The position numbers and the translations under genes were made by a program. This document shows, piece after piece, positions 1 through 10,811 of a DNA stretch of 64,000 bases; position 1 is the first letter of the stretch, and every line of letters begins with the position of its first letter. The notes under the pieces are model-generated. The model was not told the DNA's origin. It ran no database searches and saw only the letters and a program-made list of their open reading frames with translations. Origin of the DNA: Panax quinquefolius (taxonomy: Eukaryota; Streptophyta; Magnoliopsida; Apiales; Araliaceae); assembly GCA_020205615.1 (NCBI GenBank), contig CM035170.1:11462980-11526979 (forward strand), written 5' to 3'.

Positions 1-1107
1 TGTCCAACAATAAAATGGAAATAATATTTTAACAAGAACTGGAATACAATAACAACTTATCGACTTAATAGATTTGCTCAGTAGGCATTGCTAAACTATA
101 AGTTTCTATGGCTAATATGGCAACCTTTGCTACATTTCCCGCACATAGGATTACTTATATTTGTTTAGCTTTCTACTTCTGCTTGGTCCCTTCATAAATC
201 TATATTTATGGTAACAAAATCTGGTATCCAATACCCAAGTAGAACCTTGACTTAAAGAAAAATTTATTTTAATCATGAACAAAAAACTGTATTGTTACCG
301 AAACTTCACTAAGCTTCTTTGGTTAGCCTCTGCAAGATGCTTCTCGCAGCTTTCTTTCCAAAGGTCCGTGCTTATTGCGGTGGAAGCAAACTCCTTTGCT
401 ATACGTATCAGTTTTGTTCTTATTATCCTTTGTTTATGCCTTTCTATTTACCTTCTTTGAATCGTTCTTCTTTTCAGAAGATCCTTTGGCCCCTACCAGT
501 AAGACTTGGTCTTTCTTGGTTGGAAAGTGACTCTCAACATTTTTCAACACGTTAAGCAAATCAGCAAAGCTGATATCTAGCTTGTTCATATGAAAAATTC
601 ACAACAATTGTGAAAAGGAGTCCGGGAGTGAGTGCAAGATCAAATCTTAGCTCAACTCTCCATGCATGACAAAACCAGTTGTCCTAATTGATCAATCAAA
701 TTGATTATGTTAAGGACTTTTGTGTGTACTGTAGTGTCATCGGTCATTCTAGATCGGAAGAGCTCCTTAGATATCTGATATCTATCAGTCTTACTTTCCT
801 CGCCATCAACTACTTGATGTGCATGAATATAGTAAGAGCATCCATAGTTTCATGCCGACGCCGAAGCTCACACTCATGGATGCGAGCATGATGCATCGAG
901 CTAATCAGTGCATCATTTTGCCACTTTCTAAAAGTAGCAATCTCTTCCTCGAGGTATTGTTCGCAACCATTGCAGGATAAACGATTAAGGACATAAGATA
1001 GCTTTTCAGCCATGAGAACTATTCTCAAATTCCTTAACCAATCCGTTTAATTCAGTCTGATTAATTAAGCATCTAATATGCTTCGCAGTGATAGTAATTT
1101 TAGACAT
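1..1107 (-). pseudogene. Ty1/copia gag and start of protease, frameshifted
   Basis: The ATG lies at 1107 on the minus strand (MSKITITAKHIRCLINQ...), and homology runs to the window edge. Seen in order, in several frames: a gag core with FRKWQNDALISSMHHARIHE and RRHETMDAL near 830-960, then a segment beginning GEESKTDRYQISKELFRSRM, then NKLDISFADLLNVLKNVESH near 520-590. A degraded zinc knuckle follows (CFHRNKHG where CFHCxxxGHW is expected) near 360-395. Last comes the protease start (TWVLDT near 220-240, then AKVAILAIETYSLAMPT near 60-150). This order is the standard copia gag-to-protease layout (Tnt1/Tork-like). At least three frameshifts and several stops make it non-functional. The rest of pol and the 3' LTR lie left of the window. 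Confidence 0.85.
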
Positions 1108-2383
1108 TGTAAAATTCTGTAAATGAATTTGTAATTAACAACATTTTAACATACATTCTATTATTAATTACCAAAATAAATTAGGTCTTGTTTTAAATTG
1201 GTATCTCCCACTATTTTCTTCAAACTATATTACCCTCACTTATATAGTTCAGCAAAATCTAATTAAAGATTTGCTAGTGAGAATAAGGATCCCATTTCAA
1301 ATGTATATAGCCTTGTGGTGACACAACAAACTATATATAAATAAATAGGTAGACAACTTTTGTCAATTACATCAACTATGCAACTCCTTGTATTTTGCCT
1401 CTTAGATTATTTTGATCAAGTGGTGGCACATCCTAATCAAAATTATCCAAGTTAAGTCCAACCTAGCACTCCATATATTCAAAAAGAAAATATCATCCTT
1501 GTGGTGACACAACAAAACAATATTGTTCAATTTTCTTTATAAGCATCAAATGTGATAAATTAACATCTTAAATACTTAATACTTGCCTTGTGGTGACACA
1601 ACAAACTCATATTAAATATTTAATACTCTATTAATTTTATCATGCTAGAAGGCTTATGCGCTCGATATTCCAAATATCTTTGAACGCTTAGACTTAATAT
1701 AAAATTATGAGGGGTTTGTTATTAATTTGTCTCATCTTGTTTAGCGCGCATGCACATATATATATAAAATACGCGTCATATTAATGAACATGCGAAGCAT
1801 GTTTGCATAATATATAATATATATATATAGTATAAGCATGCACATATATAATACTATATTCTACCCGGATTGATTATGGACTTTTATTTTAGTTTGGTTC
1901 ATTAGAGCCACCAAGTGAACCAAAAGGTCAAACCCTAGGGGTGCAAGAAATAATATTTAAATATAACTATTACATTTAAACCCTGCTCCATTACAAATCG
2001 GGTCTTTAAGCGCTCTTTGTTCCTTGATCTCTAATTCTTCAAAATTAATTCTAAATATTCCTATTACAAAACTATTTTAAAATAAATAGAAACCTTGATC
2101 GCAAATCGAGGGAAGTACATAGGAGAGAGATAGAATTTACATTAAGAAAAATTAGAGAAGACGAGGTACGCAGAATTCCCCATTTAATAAAACCCATACA
2201 TTCATGCATCCAACTAAAATAAAATCCAATCAGATCGGGTCAATAGTCCATAATCAATCCCATTTATTATCATACACATCATCATACGCATCAATAAATA
2301 ACATTCATCTCATGAATAATAAACATTTAATATATATATTGATATCATTTAATGGGCAAAATTAGTTAGTATAAAATCTATTT
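1108..2383 (-). other. Copia untranslated leader, distal part
   Basis: This is non-coding sequence between the copia gag start and its primer site. It is AT-rich, with a 20-bp motif CCTTGTGGTGACACAACAAA present three times (about 1311, 1498 and 1583). Each copy contains the inverted repeat TTGTG-GTGA-CACAA. Alternating CATGC and TATA tracts lie at 1740-1860. No open frame resembles a protein. Confidence 0.6.
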
Positions 2384-3080
2384 TTGAATCAAAATAAACT
2401 CCTTTATTTTAATCCAAATTTAAATCAAAATAAAACTATTTTATTTTAATTTATCCAATTTTGAATAAAATAAACTATTTTATTTTAATCAAAACTTTAA
2501 TCAAAATAAACTCCTTTATTTTAATTAGTTATGGAATCCAATTCCATGTAAAAAAAAATCTTTAATTAAAATAAACTCTTTTATTTTAATTAATTATGGA
2601 ATCCAATTCCATATAAAAAAAAATTTATTAAAGGAAACACGGATTATCTTTCCTATTCACAAATAAACTATTTTATTTTGAATAATATGAAATCTTATTT
2701 CATATTTAAATAAACTCCTTTATTTAAGGAAACACTTGATTTTCTTTTCCTATTCACAAATAAACTCCTTTATTTTGAATAATATGAAATCTTATTTCAT
2801 ATCTAAATAAACTCCTTTATTTAAGGAAATTAGGATTCTCTTTCCAATTCACAAATAAACTCTTTTATTTTGAATAATATGAAATCTAATTTCATATCTA
2901 AATAAACTCCTTTATTTAAGAAAAGATGGAATACAATTTCAACTCCAATTAGTTATCATGGAATCCAATTCTAACTCTAATTAGTTATCATGAAATTTAA
3001 TTTTAAAATTAAAATAAACTTTTTTTTAAAATTAAAATAAACCTTTTATTTTAAAATTAAAATAAACTTTTATTTTAATT
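2384..3080. repeat. Palindrome-rich tandem array in the copia leader
   Basis: Three short palindromic modules recur. The first is AAATAAACTCCTTTATTT and variants (7-11 bp stem, 4-nt loop), at least 12 times. The second is ATGGAATCCAATTCCAT or ATGAAATCTTATTTCAT. The third is AGGAAA...TTTCCT. Between about 2634 and 2918 they are organised as three copies of a unit near 95 bp. Confidence 0.85.
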
Positions 3081-3483
3081 ATAAAATTATTGAGAATAAT
3101 ATATTATATATATATATATATATAATAACCGTACTTTATTATATATATATAATATACTATATATATACATAATCTAGTTGCTTTTATTAATATGTATCCG
3201 TTCCCTTTTAAAAAAAAATTGTGAATCCTGCCAACTTAGTATCTTGATTTCCGTGCATATGGGTGTTTTTTTTTTTTTTTTTTTTATGTTATCATGATTT
3301 CCGTGCTATCCTCTTGTTAAATTTTTTTTTTTGCAGAATAGCTTCACGTGCTTGGCGGAAACACGCTGTTTTATTTTATTTTATTTTTAATAAATTTTAT
3401 ACAATAAAATTATGCCCAATTAAATTGTTCTAAACACATATCAATATACATATCAAATCAAACAATTAATAATTCGCATAAAG
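3081..3483. repeat. AT-rich proximal copia leader with (TA)n and poly(T)
   Basis: (TA)n tracts lie at about 3098-3125 and 3138-3170, and a run of about 20 T near 3266-3286. There is no ORF. This is the leader immediately downstream of the copia primer site on the minus strand. Confidence 0.6.
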
Positions 3484-3502
3484 GTTTGGCTCTGATGCCA
3501 CT
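3484..3502 (-). other. Copia primer-binding site
   Basis: Minus-strand GTGGCATCAGAGCCAAACC abuts the LTR terminus ...CCTAACA. It matches the plant initiator-Met tRNA primer type (TGGTATCAGAGC) with one change, and so fixes the element orientation as minus. Confidence 0.8.
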
Positions 3503-5353
3503 GTTAGGTTTGTAATATTCCATGTGCGCAATCAAATTGCAAAATAATGCGGAAGCGTGTAAAATCAGAGTTTAAAAATTTACAAACCATATACCCGGAT
3601 CACCCTTTATGCATAATTATTAATTAAACGAAAAGATATGAAGAACAAACATACCCTTGAAGATCCGAGCTTCCTCAGGTACAAGTTCACCTCCAATCCT
3701 TTTCGCATTCAACTTGAATCCACCGTGTTTGGTTCCTTCCTTTGATCAACGTTAGCCACCCAAGCGTTTGGCCTCTAGAGGTGATCCACCAAGGAAAAAT
3801 AAAGAATTCAAGAAGATGGTGTATTTGGCTCAAACCCTAGTTTTCTATCTCTATAGAAAAGGGTGTACTCTCCCAACAATTGGAATTATGTCGTATGTTG
3901 AAAAAGTCAACAACCCCCACCACCCATAATAAGACTCCTCTTATTTATAGATGTGGACAACCCACCTTAACAATTAAGGAATTGGGATTTATTTAATTAA
4001 TTAAATTCTTTTAATTAATTAAGCTCCCTAATCTTATTAGGGATAATTAATTAAACTCCTTTAACTAATTTTTCCTTCCTAATCCAATTAGGAATAAATG
4101 AGAGTACTTATATTAAATTAATTCCTAAACTCTTTTAGAAATTAAAATAATAATAATTGTAATAATATTAATAAGACTCCTCTTATTAATTTATATTTAA
4201 TATTTCTAAAATATTAAATAATAAATATTAAGCTATTTAATTTATTCTATCACCATAGATTAAATTAAATATACATAACATATTATTACGATTATGCCAT
4301 TAACTTCTTAAATAATTATTCTTCCTTTTATGGTGTGACCCTTTAGGTTCTCCATATTAAACCTATTGTGAATAAATCAATTAAAACAATTCTAATCTTA
4401 TTTAAATAAATAAATTAAACAATTAATTTATTTAAATAAATAATATTTATTCTACAATAGGATAAGCCTCTCCTAATGATCAACGACTTTCCGGATAATA
4501 TAGATTTCAACATTAATCATTAAAGAACCTTTGAGTAAATAGTTACCGCACAATTCAATCCTTCCACCATACAATGTCCCAATTAAATATAAGACATGGA
4601 ATTATCATCAAGTCTTATTTTATTTAATTATATGTATTTCGATCCTTAAATGCACAACTCAAATAATGCAAATTAGAAACTCCTTTCTAATTTCATTCTC
4701 TTTGCCAAGGACTACCGGGTTGTCATTTATCGAATCACATAGACATTTCTCTTTTTTATTAGAAGTGGTAGATTCTTTATTGATCATACATTATCTCCAT
4801 GTACAACTTATTATACCCAAGCATACCCTTTGATATACCCTAAGGGTCTTAAGGAATAAGTCAAAGTATAACTCATCATACACAAGATACTATGATGATC
4901 TCAAGTCCAAGGATTACTTGTACTACTATCACTACAGAATTCCTATCGACAGCAAATAAAACTCCATTAGGTATTCCTTAGCGAGCCAATGCTCAAAGGA
5001 ACTTATTCTCTAATAAGCACCTACATACTTGCTTTAGTGTCTCCACACAAATGATCATGAGATCAATCATCCTCATCCAATGAGCAAGCAACGATGTACC
5101 AATCTATCCGGATTCACTAATCCCCAATTTAGTAATCCAATGATTTGGAACTATTTTAGTTTTAAGCTTTCTAAGAATTTAGATCTCATTAGAATGATCA
5201 TCATCATTATTCTAAAAGCATTGCTTAAAACTATGGGTTTATCACATATTATAAAACAGCATCATGTAGATAATTAAAAGCCTTTAATAAATTAATACTT
5301 TTTATTAATAAATGAATAAGATTGTTACAAAGTATATGCTTTATCATCAAACA
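3503..5353 (-). repeat. Copia 5' LTR (1851 bp)
   Basis: On the minus strand it begins TGTTTGATGATAAAG and ends CCTAACA, giving TG...CA termini with short inverted ends. It is followed directly by the primer site. The right flank (5354 on) is Tekay integrase, so this element inserted into a Tekay copy. Its partner LTR and second target duplication are outside the window. The interior is AT-rich, with several TTAATTAATTAA-like runs and no ORF of note. Confidence 0.85.
3941..3950 (-). promoter_or_regulatory. TATA box of the copia LTR
   Basis: Minus-strand CTATAAATAA lies inside the LTR, upstream (in minus direction) of the primer site by about 450 bp. This is where an LTR promoter is expected. 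It is a motif match only. Confidence 0.5.
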
Positions 5354-6043
5354 TGATTGGTTTGTGTGCATACTACTTTCACTTATTCCCTTGAACGACT
5401 TGCTCGTATGTACGTGAATGAGATTGTGAGATTGTATGGCATGCCAGTATCCATAGTTTCGGATCGTGACCCAAGATTTATTTCACGATTTTGGGTTAGG
5501 TTGCAGAAAGCTATGGGCACGGATTTACGATTCAGTTCGGCATACCATCCTCAAATGGACGGACAATCAGAGAGGACTATTCAAACCCTTGAAGATCTAT
5601 TAAGACTTTGTGTCCTAGATTTTAAAGGAAGTTGGGATAAGTACTTACCACTGGTGGAATTCTCCTACAACAACAGTTATCAAGCAAGTATAGACATGGC
5701 TCTATTTGAGGCGTTGTATGGACGAAAGTGTCGTTCTTCAGTATGCTGGGATGAGGTGGGAGAAGCAACGTTGTTGGGACCAGAATTAGTACGCATGACT
5801 ACAGAAAAGATCCAAATGATTCGACAACGTATACAAATGATTTAACGTACGAAGAAGTACCTGTTAAGATCTTGGATAGGAAATAGCATGTCCTACGCAC
5901 TGCTGGTTATACCACAAGTTAAGGTTTTATGGAGAAACTATGCTATCAAGAAATGACCGGGAGTTGAATCGTAAATGAAAGCGAGGTATCCTCACCTTTT
6001 CAAACACCAGTATCGTATGTCAATTTCGAGGACGAAATTTCAT
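5354..6043 (+). pseudogene. Tekay/Del gypsy pol fragment: integrase core to degraded chromodomain
   Basis: The open stretch ending at 5845 reads [20 protein letters not shown], then SDRDPRF (second catalytic Asp) and MDGQSERTIQTLEDLLR (catalytic Glu), then the GPY-side segment [20 protein letters not shown]. The first catalytic Asp and the zinc-binding domain are missing because the copia element interrupts the gene on the left. Compared with the copy at 52463-53164, about 300 bp between IRQRI and DLTYEEVPV is deleted, removing most of the C-terminal domain. A frameshifted chromodomain-like tail leads to the polypurine tract. Confidence 0.85.
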
Positions 6044-6055
6044 AAGGAGGGAGGT
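6044..6055 (+). other. Polypurine tract of the Tekay copy at 5354-8553
   Basis: AAGGAGGGAGGT lies immediately before the LTR start TGTAAGACCCC. It is the plus-strand primer position in LTR retrotransposons. Confidence 0.75.
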
Positions 6056-7259
6056 TGTAAGACCCCAACTTATTATAAATAAAATCAATTTCCTCTAATT
6101 ATATTTGTGAATAATAAGGTATTAATTTGATATAATTCTTTGGTTATGGGTGAAATGTGCAAATTTTGCAAAATATACAAGTGGTTATAAAATAATCATT
6201 GTTGTTTGGGAATATTCGTTTGGTCGTGGAATATTCTTGTTGTCGGGAATATTCACACGACGATTTGCGCATCATTTATGGGCCCCATAATGTAATAACC
6301 GCTTGGATGAAGAAAATGACAAGTTTGAGTTTTTATAAATAACTCAGAAGTTGTTACCATTAACACCGCTTGGAATACCCTTGGTGGTTAAAATACAGAT
6401 GTCTACGCGTGGATGCACAAAGATTGATGAATTATTGATCCTTATGTAAGAAGGCACTACTCAATAATTGTTACAAGAGTTACTATTCAATATTTTATTT
6501 TATTGATTCAATAATTGTCAAGCGTTGATATTTTATATTATTGTTGTTTTAATAATTGTCATCGCACAAGATTTCCCATTATCAGATCAATAATTCATAT
6601 TATTTGAATAATATTATTAGATAGCATTATTGGCAATGTCTAGAAAGTTCTGTCAAGGAGAGGTTTGGTCACCTAATTGCGCGCCAATAAGAAGAAATTC
6701 TTATTGAAAGCCCCCTCTTCCTCAGAACTACTGGTCATTATAAATGTGATTCTCAGTAATATTATTTGTGAATAATTAATTATTGATTCATATGATAAGG
6801 AAATATTTATTTTATGTGGATATAAATGTTGTATATATTTATTGTGGTTAAAAATGAAGGAGTTAATGTTGAGGTATTTTATCGGTATTTTTTATCGAAT
6901 GAAGGTATTAAAAATTAAACCAAAGTGTTTTTGAGATATATTATGTGAGTTATAATTTTTAATCCGACCGTTGGATCGTTGTAATTTTTGGATATGTTAT
7001 ACATATATAAGTTGAGTATATGTCCACAAATTTTGAACCGTTAAAATGAACGTATGATTTGTTATGAATTTTAAGAGGTGACTGGTTTAGAAATTGTTGA
7101 AGTATCCGAATTTAGCATTTTGCTAGAAAATTCTAGAATTGAGTGGGCCCCACTTGTGGTTGGTGAAGAAATGTGCTGAATTTTATTTCAAATATGGTGG
7201 GTGGGAATAGTAGCGGTAAAAAGCCATCAAAGTCACAGTCAAGTCTGCTAACATTTTCC

Positions 7260-7266
7260 TATAAAT
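7260..7266 (+). promoter_or_regulatory. TATA box of Tekay LTR
   Basis: TATAAAT lies in the context CCTATAAATGAGGGC, followed by a CT-rich run (7311-7327). The same arrangement recurs in every Tekay LTR of the window. Confidence 0.6.
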
Positions 7267-7544
7267 GAGGGCTAAGTTAGAATTGAAAATCACACCAGAA
7301 ACATAAGCTTTCTCTCTTTCTCTCTCTAGATTGTTGAGTGTATTTTGTGAGTATTTAGATACTTTGTGAGTTTCTATTCATCAGTGCAAGTTTCCTTCAG
7401 CCTTATACCGATATTCCGATCAGAAGTACTGATATTTTGAGGTAAGGGATATTATCTTCTTCTTAAATGATATTTTCTTCAATATCATTATGTCAAAATA
7501 TTGGTATGAACTTTTTATCAAATTTGGAACTTTTTGTGTTGGGG

Positions 7545-7611
7545 TTACTATTCACGTATACGGCACTATTCACGTATACGACACTATTCACGAATACGAC
7601 ACTATTCACCA
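7545..7611 (+). repeat. Short tandem repeat TATTCACGTATACGRCAC
   Basis: About three to four copies of an 18-bp unit containing the palindrome CGTATACG or its variant CGAATACG. It corresponds to the 14-bp TTACTATTCACGAG-type arrays in the other type A LTRs. Confidence 0.7.
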
Positions 7612-7844
7612 AAAAATGAAATTTTCTTCTTTTTGTCCAAGTTGTCTATTATGGTTACTATCTTTGATTGTATCCATGTTTTGATCATTATTTTTGAATT
7701 CTGCTTCAAAATTGGTTATTTCAGGAATATTATTGAACTTGATAAACCGTAATACTAATCCTTAATATTTGATCTGTTATCTCACCGGATTCGCTTTTCT
7801 TTAAAATATTTTTCATCATCCTCACCCTAAATGATGATACAAAA

Positions 7845-7995
7845 TGAATATCTTTGGCCCAGTAGTGCAAAGATGAATGATTACCTAATGAATATCTTTG
7901 GCCCAGTAGGTGCAAAGATGAACAGTGTTGAGATGAACACGACCAACTGGTGATATGAAATGAATATCTTTGGCTTCGTAGTGCAAAGATGAATA
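7845..7995 (+). repeat. Hairpin array, three units, conserved loop
   Basis: Three units carry ATCTTTG-loop-CAAAGAT at 7850-7874, 7894-7919 and 7966-7990. The loops are GCCCAGTAGTG, GCCCAGTAGGTG and GCTTCGTAGTG. The stem is a perfect 7-bp inverted repeat each time. The spacers contain GAACAGTGTTGAGATGAAC. Confidence 0.85.
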
Positions 7996-8553
7996 TTCGA
8001 TTCAAGATGTATTTTGATTGATGTTACAGGATAAAATATTGATGATGGACTTTTAAATCTTAGAAGATAGTAGAATTCTTTCTCTACTTGACTCTTCTAA
8101 TGGATTGTTATTTTCCACCGCAGCTTGTTGATCTAAAACTTGTTGTCTATTATATTTTATCGATTTTTCCTCATTGAAGACTAACGATAATTTGTTGTAT
8201 ATTATCTTAGTCATAATATTCTTTATCGGGCTAGTTGATCTCACTCTTTTCCTTTTTTGTTCCATTTTCTCAAGAGGTGAGAACATAAGCAGAACTAGTC
8301 GGGTACGTAATGATGATTCTAGAAAGATGTTTTAGCAGTCCTCACTATTTCTGTAAAATAGTGTTTGAATAATTGTAACGAGGACTTATTTGAGTGTGGA
8401 TATTGTCTAGAAGACAATATTTGTAATTAAACTCACAGTATGTGTTGTCGTATTTTGCACGACAATTGTATTATTGAAGTTGTAATTTGCTTTCTGTACC
8501 ATGTATTTGGCGACTCATAATGGGTGTTGTATACCTATTTTGGGGGCGTCACA

Positions 8554-10262
8554 TTTTATGCCTACTTATTCGGTATCTGTTACTTGAATTAGTTGCTTAA
8601 TCTCATGTTTCTTAGTTACTTTTTATGAACTTTGTGTTCATTTTGTAGATTATATGTTCGGGAGCTGAAATAGCAAAGAATTGATATGAAATCGCAAAGA
8701 AAAGAAATCTGAATATCGTTTGGGCTTTCATGTTCATTTCAAGTTTTTGGCTTGGAACTTGGATTACATTTTAGGGCTTCTTCTTAGCTTTCCGGAACAA
8801 CTTGAATCATTCCAATCGGAGTTCGGATGCAAGAGTTATGACATTTGTACCAACGGACGTCGAGCGTCACTGTTTCGGGTGGTCATTTACATAGCAGCCA
8901 CTTTCAACACTGCTCCAGTCCTTATTTCGAAAAACTCAAATAATGAAAGTTGTAGATCTATATCTCCTCTTTCCGGAACATCTTGAATCATCAAAATCGG
9001 AGTTCAGACGAAGAAGTTATGGCCATTTTCCCAAAGGACGTCAGAGCAGAAAATATTCCTTCACAAAACCGCCGCCGGGGTGGGCGTTCTAGCTCCAAAG
9101 CAGGCCCTTAGCCCACTGGGGCGGGCTCTTTTAGTGTATAAACTCCCGCCGGGGTGGGGGTAGCCCAAAAAATACAAATTTTATCCAATTTTAAGTTCGG
9201 GAAGGATTGTTTCGATCCGATTAACTCAAGGACTTCCAAGAGGACTTAAATACATATGAAGAGACTTATAAAAGGAGGAGAATCACAAGGATTAGGGGAG
9301 ATTAGACTAGAAAGAGGATTCCATTAGATTAAAGTAAATTAGATCAAAATCATAGTTCTAATGAGTTTTGGAGAATGAAGCAACTTGGAGACCATAGAAG
9401 ATTCAAAGTGGGAGCAAGGAAGGAGCTTTAAATATGCAGAAAAAAGATTCTATCTTCTCATCTTCTTCTATCTTCATCTTTTATTGTGTATTCAATTGTG
9501 GATTCTTAGTTTTAATTCAATAATCATGAACTAATTCTTTGTTTGAGATTACAATGGATCTTATTGTGTAGTTTATTTTAATATTCTTTGCTATCAATTA
9601 TTATGTTCTATTATGAGGATTGTCTATTGTGATTTGGACTTAATTGCTTAATTGCCTAGCTAACAATTACCGTGATAATCTATATGAACTCGAGAGATGA
9701 AGTATAGATTTAGATCTTATCATGATAGCATGTGTTTGTGATTTCTGCATAGATGGAATTCATGATTCGTGTTTAGGATAGAGATATGCCTTTACGCCAT
9801 ATGTAATCTTATAGAGAACTTGTGTTTCAAATCCTTTTTAATTATAATTCACATAGAGATATAGTGGATTAGTTAATTAGGGTGTCTTACTTAATTCTAT
9901 CATCTGTGGATTTAAGTGAGTATGGGTATTATGCATCGAGAGATGGTTTTATCTGCTTTAGTGTTCTTGATTAACAATTCGGGATATAGAATAATTGATG
10001 AGAAGTGTGTTAACTTAAATAAAGCAATGAGTGAAGTTGTGATCTTAAATCTTTGTAATCTTAATTTAACTAGTAGAATTTAATAGTAGTTTAATTTATA
10101 TAATTTGAAATTCTTTCGTTTAAATAAGATTGAGTTGGTTACGGGTTAGTACTTGGTGATTTTTATTAAACAATTCCCCGTGGGAACAATACTCTACTTT
10201 CACTTTATTACTTGTTGACCATGTATACTTGCGTGTTATGCGTAGTTAGATTTTACCCAACA
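8554..10262 (+). repeat. Athila-like 5' LTR, lacking first 11 bp here
   Basis: It is nearly identical along its length to the LTR at 32097-33819. It starts TTTTATGCCTACTTATTCGG, matching the other LTR from base 12, because the Tekay element at 6056-8553 inserted there. It ends TTACCCAACA and is followed by a tRNA-Asp-type primer site. It includes a GC-rich patch at 9068-9170. No coding capacity is recognised. Confidence 0.85.
9068..9170 (+). repeat. GC-rich, G-run-rich patch in Athila-like LTR
   Basis: It contains CGCCGCCGGGGTGGGCG, CACTGGGGCGGGC and CCCGCCGGGGTGGGGG, three related motifs about 40 bp apart, in an otherwise AT-rich LTR. The same patch lies at about 32624-32720 in the partner LTR. 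Confidence 0.75.
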
Positions 10263-10286
10263 AGTTTTTGGCGTCGTTGCCGGGAA
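10263..10286 (+). other. Primer-binding site, tRNA-Asp type
   Basis: AGTTTTTGGCGTCGTTGCCG follows the LTR end directly. It differs by C to T from the TTTTTGGCGCCGTTGCCGGGG signature of Athila-lineage elements. Confidence 0.85.
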
Positions 10287-10398
10287 TTAGTTAATATATT
10301 TTTGCCAATATTAGCTTCAATCAAATTAGTCTTCATTTAAACTTTTTTTTCTCCTTTTTATTTAATTCTCTTCCTATTTTTCTTTCTTTTTAGATACC

Positions 10399-10811
10399 AT
10401 GGCGGAATTTAATTATCAATGGCCGTATACGAGAATGACTCAGCCAAAGGGAGCGGGGATGGATGATCTCAATGAATTTTTTGCATTATCAGCGCAGCTT
10501 GAGATACTTTCGAGGAGGTTGGACGTTGTTGCAGCCCAACGTAATCGAAAGATAGCAGTTAATTGCAATTATTGTGCTGGTAATCATCCGAGTCATCAAT
10601 GCACCGTTAGTTTTGGGCCGGGACAACACGGTGGTGAATACCTCAACGATTATACATATGCTAATTATTAGAAAGTTTGGGGGTATCACCCGAATTCATC
10701 ATGGAGCGATAATTATGAAGACCAATACTACACTCCAAATCCAACATTCACACCGAAATTTTCATGTCCACCTCCATTGCCACAAGAAGAAAAGCCAAAT
10801 CCGAGGGATGT
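10399..10811 (+). pseudogene. Athila-like gag fragment with CCHC-type knuckle
   Basis: The ATG at 10399 is in good context (ACCATGG), preceded by a pyrimidine tract ending TTTTTAG. The peptide begins MAEFNYQWPYTRM and has one knuckle, CNYCAGNHPSHQC (CxxCxxxxxxxxC, with H at the usual position). After a stop (TAG at 10669) the same frame continues with a Pro/Tyr/Asn-rich stretch (YYTPNPTFTPKF) until the Tekay tandem interrupts it at 10812. The coding sequence resumes at 26921. Athila gags normally have a large N-terminal domain before the knuckle. Only about 55 residues precede it here, so this is a shortened, non-autonomous derivative. No RT or integrase follows. Confidence 0.65.
10807..10811 (+). 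repeat. Target-site duplication GATGT (left)
   Basis: The same five bases stand at 26916-26920, bracketing the whole three-LTR Tekay structure as one insertion. Confidence 0.9.

Larger units (their letters stand above)
7442..8274 (+). other. Putative LTR-internal intron
   Basis: The donor GAG|GTAAGGG is at 7442. A long pyrimidine tract and ...TCTCAAG lead to an acceptor at 8274 (8276 is also possible). The matching donors and acceptors in the other Tekay LTRs are near-consensus. See the entries at 29072, 44168, 57566 and 61586. Confidence 0.45.
6056..8553 (+). repeat. Tekay 3' LTR, type A (2498 bp)
   Basis: It starts TGTAAGACCCCAA and ends GGGGGCGTCACA, termini shared by all nine Tekay LTRs here. 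The downstream base (8554) is position 12 of an Athila-like LTR, so this element inserted 11 bp inside that LTR. Inside are a TATA box, splice-like signals, a CGTATACG-containing repeat and a hairpin array, listed separately. Confidence 0.9.

Noticed and set aside
3487..3502. Possible tRNA gene fragment
   Set aside because: Only the short tRNA-complementary primer site next to an LTR; no cloverleaf.
5080..5277. 65-codon ORF in the copia LTR
   Set aside because: LTR sequence on the opposite strand to the element, without features.
7545..7995. Regular short repeats with spacers, CRISPR-like at first glance
   Set aside because: This is plant LTR DNA. Units and spacers are all related to each other, and copies recur in every LTR of the family.
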